Assembly (NCBI GenBank): GCA_023248365.1 | Contig: JAHFER010000017.1 | Coordinates: forward strand, 1 to 14,321 | DNA from: Nitrospirota bacterium | GTDB lineage: Bacteria > Nitrospirota > 9FT-COMBO-42-15 > HDB-SIOI813 | DNA: 14,321 bases | Direction of reading: 5' to 3' | Shown: positions 12,163 to 14,321 of the stretch, one piece after another | Numbering within the stretch: position 1 is the stretch's first letter | Layout: every line of letters starts with the position of its first letter | Translations under genes and position numbers: made by a program | Notes under the pieces: model-generated | The model's input: only the letters and a program-made list of their open reading frames with translations | What the model was told of the DNA's origin: nothing | Database searches by the model: none

Positions 12163-12804
12163 CTATTCTAAAGACCTTTGGGAGTTTATTAAGGTACTTA
12201 TGTTCTCCATAATTATCTTCGTAATCTTCTCTATATCTCCCTTTTCACCTGTATTTTCTATCATACTGCTAAAATCAAGGGGCTTTCCAAACTCAATAGT
12301 TATGTGTGCCCGCCTAATCATCCAACTACCGCGCGGCAGGGCATTGTCTGTGCCTGTCACTGCTACAGGAACTACCGTTGCCCCGGTCATCCTGACTATC
12401 ATGCCCACCCCGGGTTTAGCCGGCTGAAGCCTGCCGTTTGGGCTCCGCGTACCTTCAGGGTAAATAACCAACACCTTTCCGGATTTCAACCTTTTAATAG
12501 CCTCTCTGATGGTTGACCTGTCAAGCCTTTCCCTGTCTACAGGAAACGCTCCGAGTGTACGTATTAACAGGCCTAATCCAGGGATACTGAAAAGTTCCTT
12601 TTTTGCCATATAATCCGCATCACGCCCAATACTATAAGCAAGCAGAGGGATATCCAAATAGCTCAGGTGGTTTGAAGCAACGATAATTCCACCAGCCCTG
12701 GGAATATTCTCATGTCCTATTATATGAAGACGGAATACGATACGTGCGAATATGCCAATTAAGAAACAGGCAAAGGAGTAGAAACAACTATTGAAGGACT
12801 TCAT
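12163..12804 (-). CDS. plsC: 1-acyl-sn-glycerol-3-phosphate acyltransferase
   Basis: The protein has 213 residues, typical of short bacterial PlsC. An N-terminal hydrophobic helix at about 6-24 attaches it to the inner membrane. The catalytic His46 and Asp51 are in NHLSYLD, the substrate motif is YPEGTRSPNG (115-124), and further family blocks are AFPVDRE (86-92) and VVPVAVTG (144-151). It adds the second acyl chain to lysophosphatidic acid in phospholipid synthesis. Its ATG overlaps the cmk stop codon by one base (TAATG), implying translational coupling. The plsC position between cmk and rpsA is a conserved arrangement. Confidence 0.93.
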   Translation of the reverse strand: MKSFNSCFYSFACFLIGIFARIVFRLHIIGHENIPRAGGIIVASNHLSYLDIPLLAYSIGRDADYMAKKELFSIPGLGLLIRTLGAFPVDRERLDRSTIREAIKRLKSGKVLVIYPEGTRSPNGRLQPAKPGVGMIVRMTGATVVPVAVTGTDNALPRGSWMIRRAHITIEFGKPLDFSSMIENTGEKGDIEKITKIIMENISTLINSQRSLE

Positions 12805-13478
12805 TATTGAGTGCTGCGGATTTTTGTAAGTATCATATCAACAACCTCTTCTATAGACAGACCCGTGGTATCAACCAGCATAGCATCATCAGCCTTTTTT
12901 AAAGGGTCAATCTCCCTCCCCTGATCTTTCTCATCCCTTTTTATCACCTCACTTATGGTTTCATCGAGAGAAACATTAATGCCTTTATTCTGCAATTCCT
13001 GCCATCTCCTTTTCCCGCGTTCTTTTATATCAGCATCAAGATAGAACTTAAACGGGGTATCCGGAAACACCACCGTGCCTATGTCTCTCCCCTCTATAAC
13101 CACTCCTCCATATCGCTTTGCCCAGCTTTGACCAACCTCCCTCTGCATCCTTACAAGGTGTATTCTCACAGAGGCAACCGCAGAGACAACAGAGGCCATC
13201 CTGCTCATCTCAGGTGTCCTGATTTCTGCTGAAACATCCTTACCATCTATCATAACCTTCAGATGTTCATTCTCCAGGTCCATATCAAGTTGTGTACCGG
13301 CGCATAACCTGTCTAACTCTTCATTAGTAAGGTTAATCTTCGTAATATAAGCCTTCCATCCGATAGCCCTGTACATGGCGCCTGTATCAAGATAGGCAAA
13401 CCCTGCCTTCTTTGCCAGCTTCCTTGCCACTGTACTCTTACCACTGCCAACGGGGCCGTCTATGGCTATAATTGACAT
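12804..13478 (-). CDS. cmk: cytidylate kinase
   Basis: The start is taken at ATG 13478, which begins MSIIAIDGPVGSGKST directly, giving 224 residues, the family's normal length. The frame runs open to 13532 but those 18 codons lie partly in a repeat and do not look like family sequence. The P-loop is GPVGSGKS at 8-15, followed by LDTGAMYR (30-37), the CMP-binding region, and GGVVIEGRDIGTVVFPD, typical of Cmk. It phosphorylates CMP and dCMP. AAGGA stands about 12 bases before the ATG, a rather long spacing. It is followed by plsC with a one-base overlap. Confidence 0.94.
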   Translation of the reverse strand: MSIIAIDGPVGSGKSTVARKLAKKAGFAYLDTGAMYRAIGWKAYITKINLTNEELDRLCAGTQLDMDLENEHLKVMIDGKDVSAEIRTPEMSRMASVVSAVASVRIHLVRMQREVGQSWAKRYGGVVIEGRDIGTVVFPDTPFKFYLDADIKERGKRRWQELQNKGINVSLDETISEVIKRDEKDQGREIDPLKKADDAMLVDTTGLSIEEVVDMILTKIRSTQ

Positions 13479-13529
13479 GAGCTTAATTTCCTTTATTAAT
13501 GTTTTAGTCCAAAAGAGTTTTTCATTAAC

Positions 13530-13640
13530 CACTGAGGCACTGAGACACAGAGGAAAACAAAACTTTCTAATTTGCTTTGATGATTTGCTAATTTTATTTG
13601 TATTTTTTTAAATCTCCGTGCCTCAGTGTCTCTGTGTTTC
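13530..13640. repeat. dispersed inverted repeat between aroA and cmk
   Basis: CACTGAGGCACTGAGA (13530-13545) and TCTCCGTGCCTCAGTG (13613-13628) are inverted copies with one mismatch, around an AT-rich 67-base centre. Each arm extends outward or inward with further CACAGAG-type units (GAGACACAGAGG, TCTCTGTGTTTC), so each is itself a small degenerate tandem. This GAGGCAC-type repeat is seen between genes in many environmental bacterial genomes. It fills the aroA-cmk gap without an obvious terminator, so transcription may still continue through. Confidence 0.65.
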
Positions 13641-13648
13641 TTTGTTTT

Positions 13649-14321
13649 TTAACTTTCTCCGCATAGGTTCTTCAGTGTTTCTTCAAATCTCGGGAAAGAT
13701 GTGTTTATACACTCTGTATCCTCAATAACCGTCTCACCTTCTGCAGCAAGCCCGGCTATAGCCATTGACATGGCAATGCGATGATCACCATGACTATTAC
13801 ACATCGTACCCTTTAATTTTCTGTTCCCCTTAACCCGCATCCCGTCATTATAAGTCTCGACCTCCACACCTAAGGATGAGAGACATTCTGCCATAACTGT
13901 TATCCTGTCGCTCTCCTTCACCCTGAGTTCAGCCGCATCTCTTATAAATGTCTCACCCTCTGCCATTGCCGCAGCAATAGAGATTATGGGCAGTTCATCC
14001 ACACACCGCGGAATAATATCCCCTTTTATCTCTATCCCATGCAAAGCCGCTGACCTGACCCTTATATCTCCCACCGGCTCTTTTCCAAAGTCCCTCCGGT
14101 TGCATATCTCAATGGATGCACCCATGTCCCTTAGAATATCTATGATCCCTGTCCTTGTGGGATTAATTCCAACATCCTTAATTAAAACATCAGATCCATC
14201 CAGAATAGATGCCCCGACAAGAAAAAATGCCGCCGCAGAAATATCACCGGGAACTTGTATGCCGTTTGAATGTGGAGAATGCGGAACCTGACCGCCGTCA
14301 ATCATTATAGTTGAACCATCC
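13649..14321 (-). CDS. aroA: 3-phosphoshikimate 1-carboxyvinyltransferase (EPSP synthase), C-terminal part
   Basis: The reading frame is open through the right edge of the window, so the N-terminal half is missing; about 224 codons are visible. An internal Met codon at 14305 is not the start, since the upstream codons (GSTI) continue the protein. Visible family features are VPGDISAAAFFLVGA, the RVKESDR catalytic signature (E and K for PEP and proton transfer) and SHGDHRIAMSMAIAG, the site of the conserved Asp-His-Arg. It makes EPSP from shikimate-3-phosphate and PEP in aromatic amino acid synthesis. It heads the leftward housekeeping cluster seen here. Confidence 0.95.
   Translation of the reverse strand, partial: DGSTIMIDGGQVPHSPHSNGIQVPGDISAAAFFLVGASILDGSDVLIKDVGINPTRTGIIDILRDMGASIEICNRRDFGKEPVGDIRVRSAALHGIEIKGDIIPRCVDELPIISIAAAMAEGETFIRDAAELRVKESDRITVMAECLSSLGVEVETYNDGMRVKGNRKLKGTMCNSHGDHRIAMSMAIAGLAAEGETVIEDTECINTSFPRFEETLKNLCGES

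Noticed and set aside
13479..13532. N-terminal extension of cytidylate kinase by 18 codons
   Set aside because: The family begins at MSIIAIDGPVGSGKS, and the extension reaches into a dispersed repeat.

Overview
The window looks like chromosomal DNA of a Gram-negative bacterium. It carries a lipoprotein with a lipobox-like signal, exported proteins with signal peptides, and a six-domain ribosomal protein S1. The housekeeping order aroA-cmk-plsC-rpsA-sppA-ihfB, together with several dispersed palindromic repeats, suggests Desulfobacterota (deltaproteobacteria) or Nitrospirota. This is an inference from gene order and style, not an identification.

Left part (1-3567, all minus strand): the N-terminal 341 residues of an LPP20-like lipoprotein with an Ig-like tail, a small XRE-type regulator with a Cys-x-Cys-His in its recognition helix, and a 568-codon protein in which seven membrane helices precede a winged-helix plus BTAD (SARP-type) activator module. 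The 3568-3882 gap between this regulator and the divergent metal genes is unusually structured. Four TGTCAA/TTGACA words are placed with exact dyad symmetry about base 3700. A 45-base palindrome lies inside them, and a terminator-like hairpin stands directly before the first rightward gene.

Metal-handling part (3883-9009): an HMA/His-rich/YHS protein and an exported FMN-binding-like protein run rightward and meet a leftward P1B-type ATPase at a shared terminator. The ATPase is atypical: CSC instead of CPC, DKTGS instead of DKTGT, SEHV instead of SEHP, and Glu instead of Asp in the last helix. It is divergent from an ArsR/SmtB-family repressor with CadC-like cysteines, and their promoters overlap next to a 14-bp palindrome. 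A roughly 160-bp MITE-like element has inserted at the end of the arsR gene. It supplies the stop codon and seems to supply the -35 box of a promoter for the next gene, a ZIP transporter fused to a complete cupredoxin domain. The block looks like a locus for uptake, binding and efflux of a soft or transition metal; which metal cannot be read from the sequence.

Right part (9075-14321, all minus strand): ihfB-like, sppA, rpsA, plsC, cmk and the C-terminal part of aroA form a compact conserved housekeeping operon. It is broken only by two dispersed palindromic repeats, before rpsA and between aroA and cmk. No tRNA, rRNA, CRISPR array or complete insertion sequence was seen.
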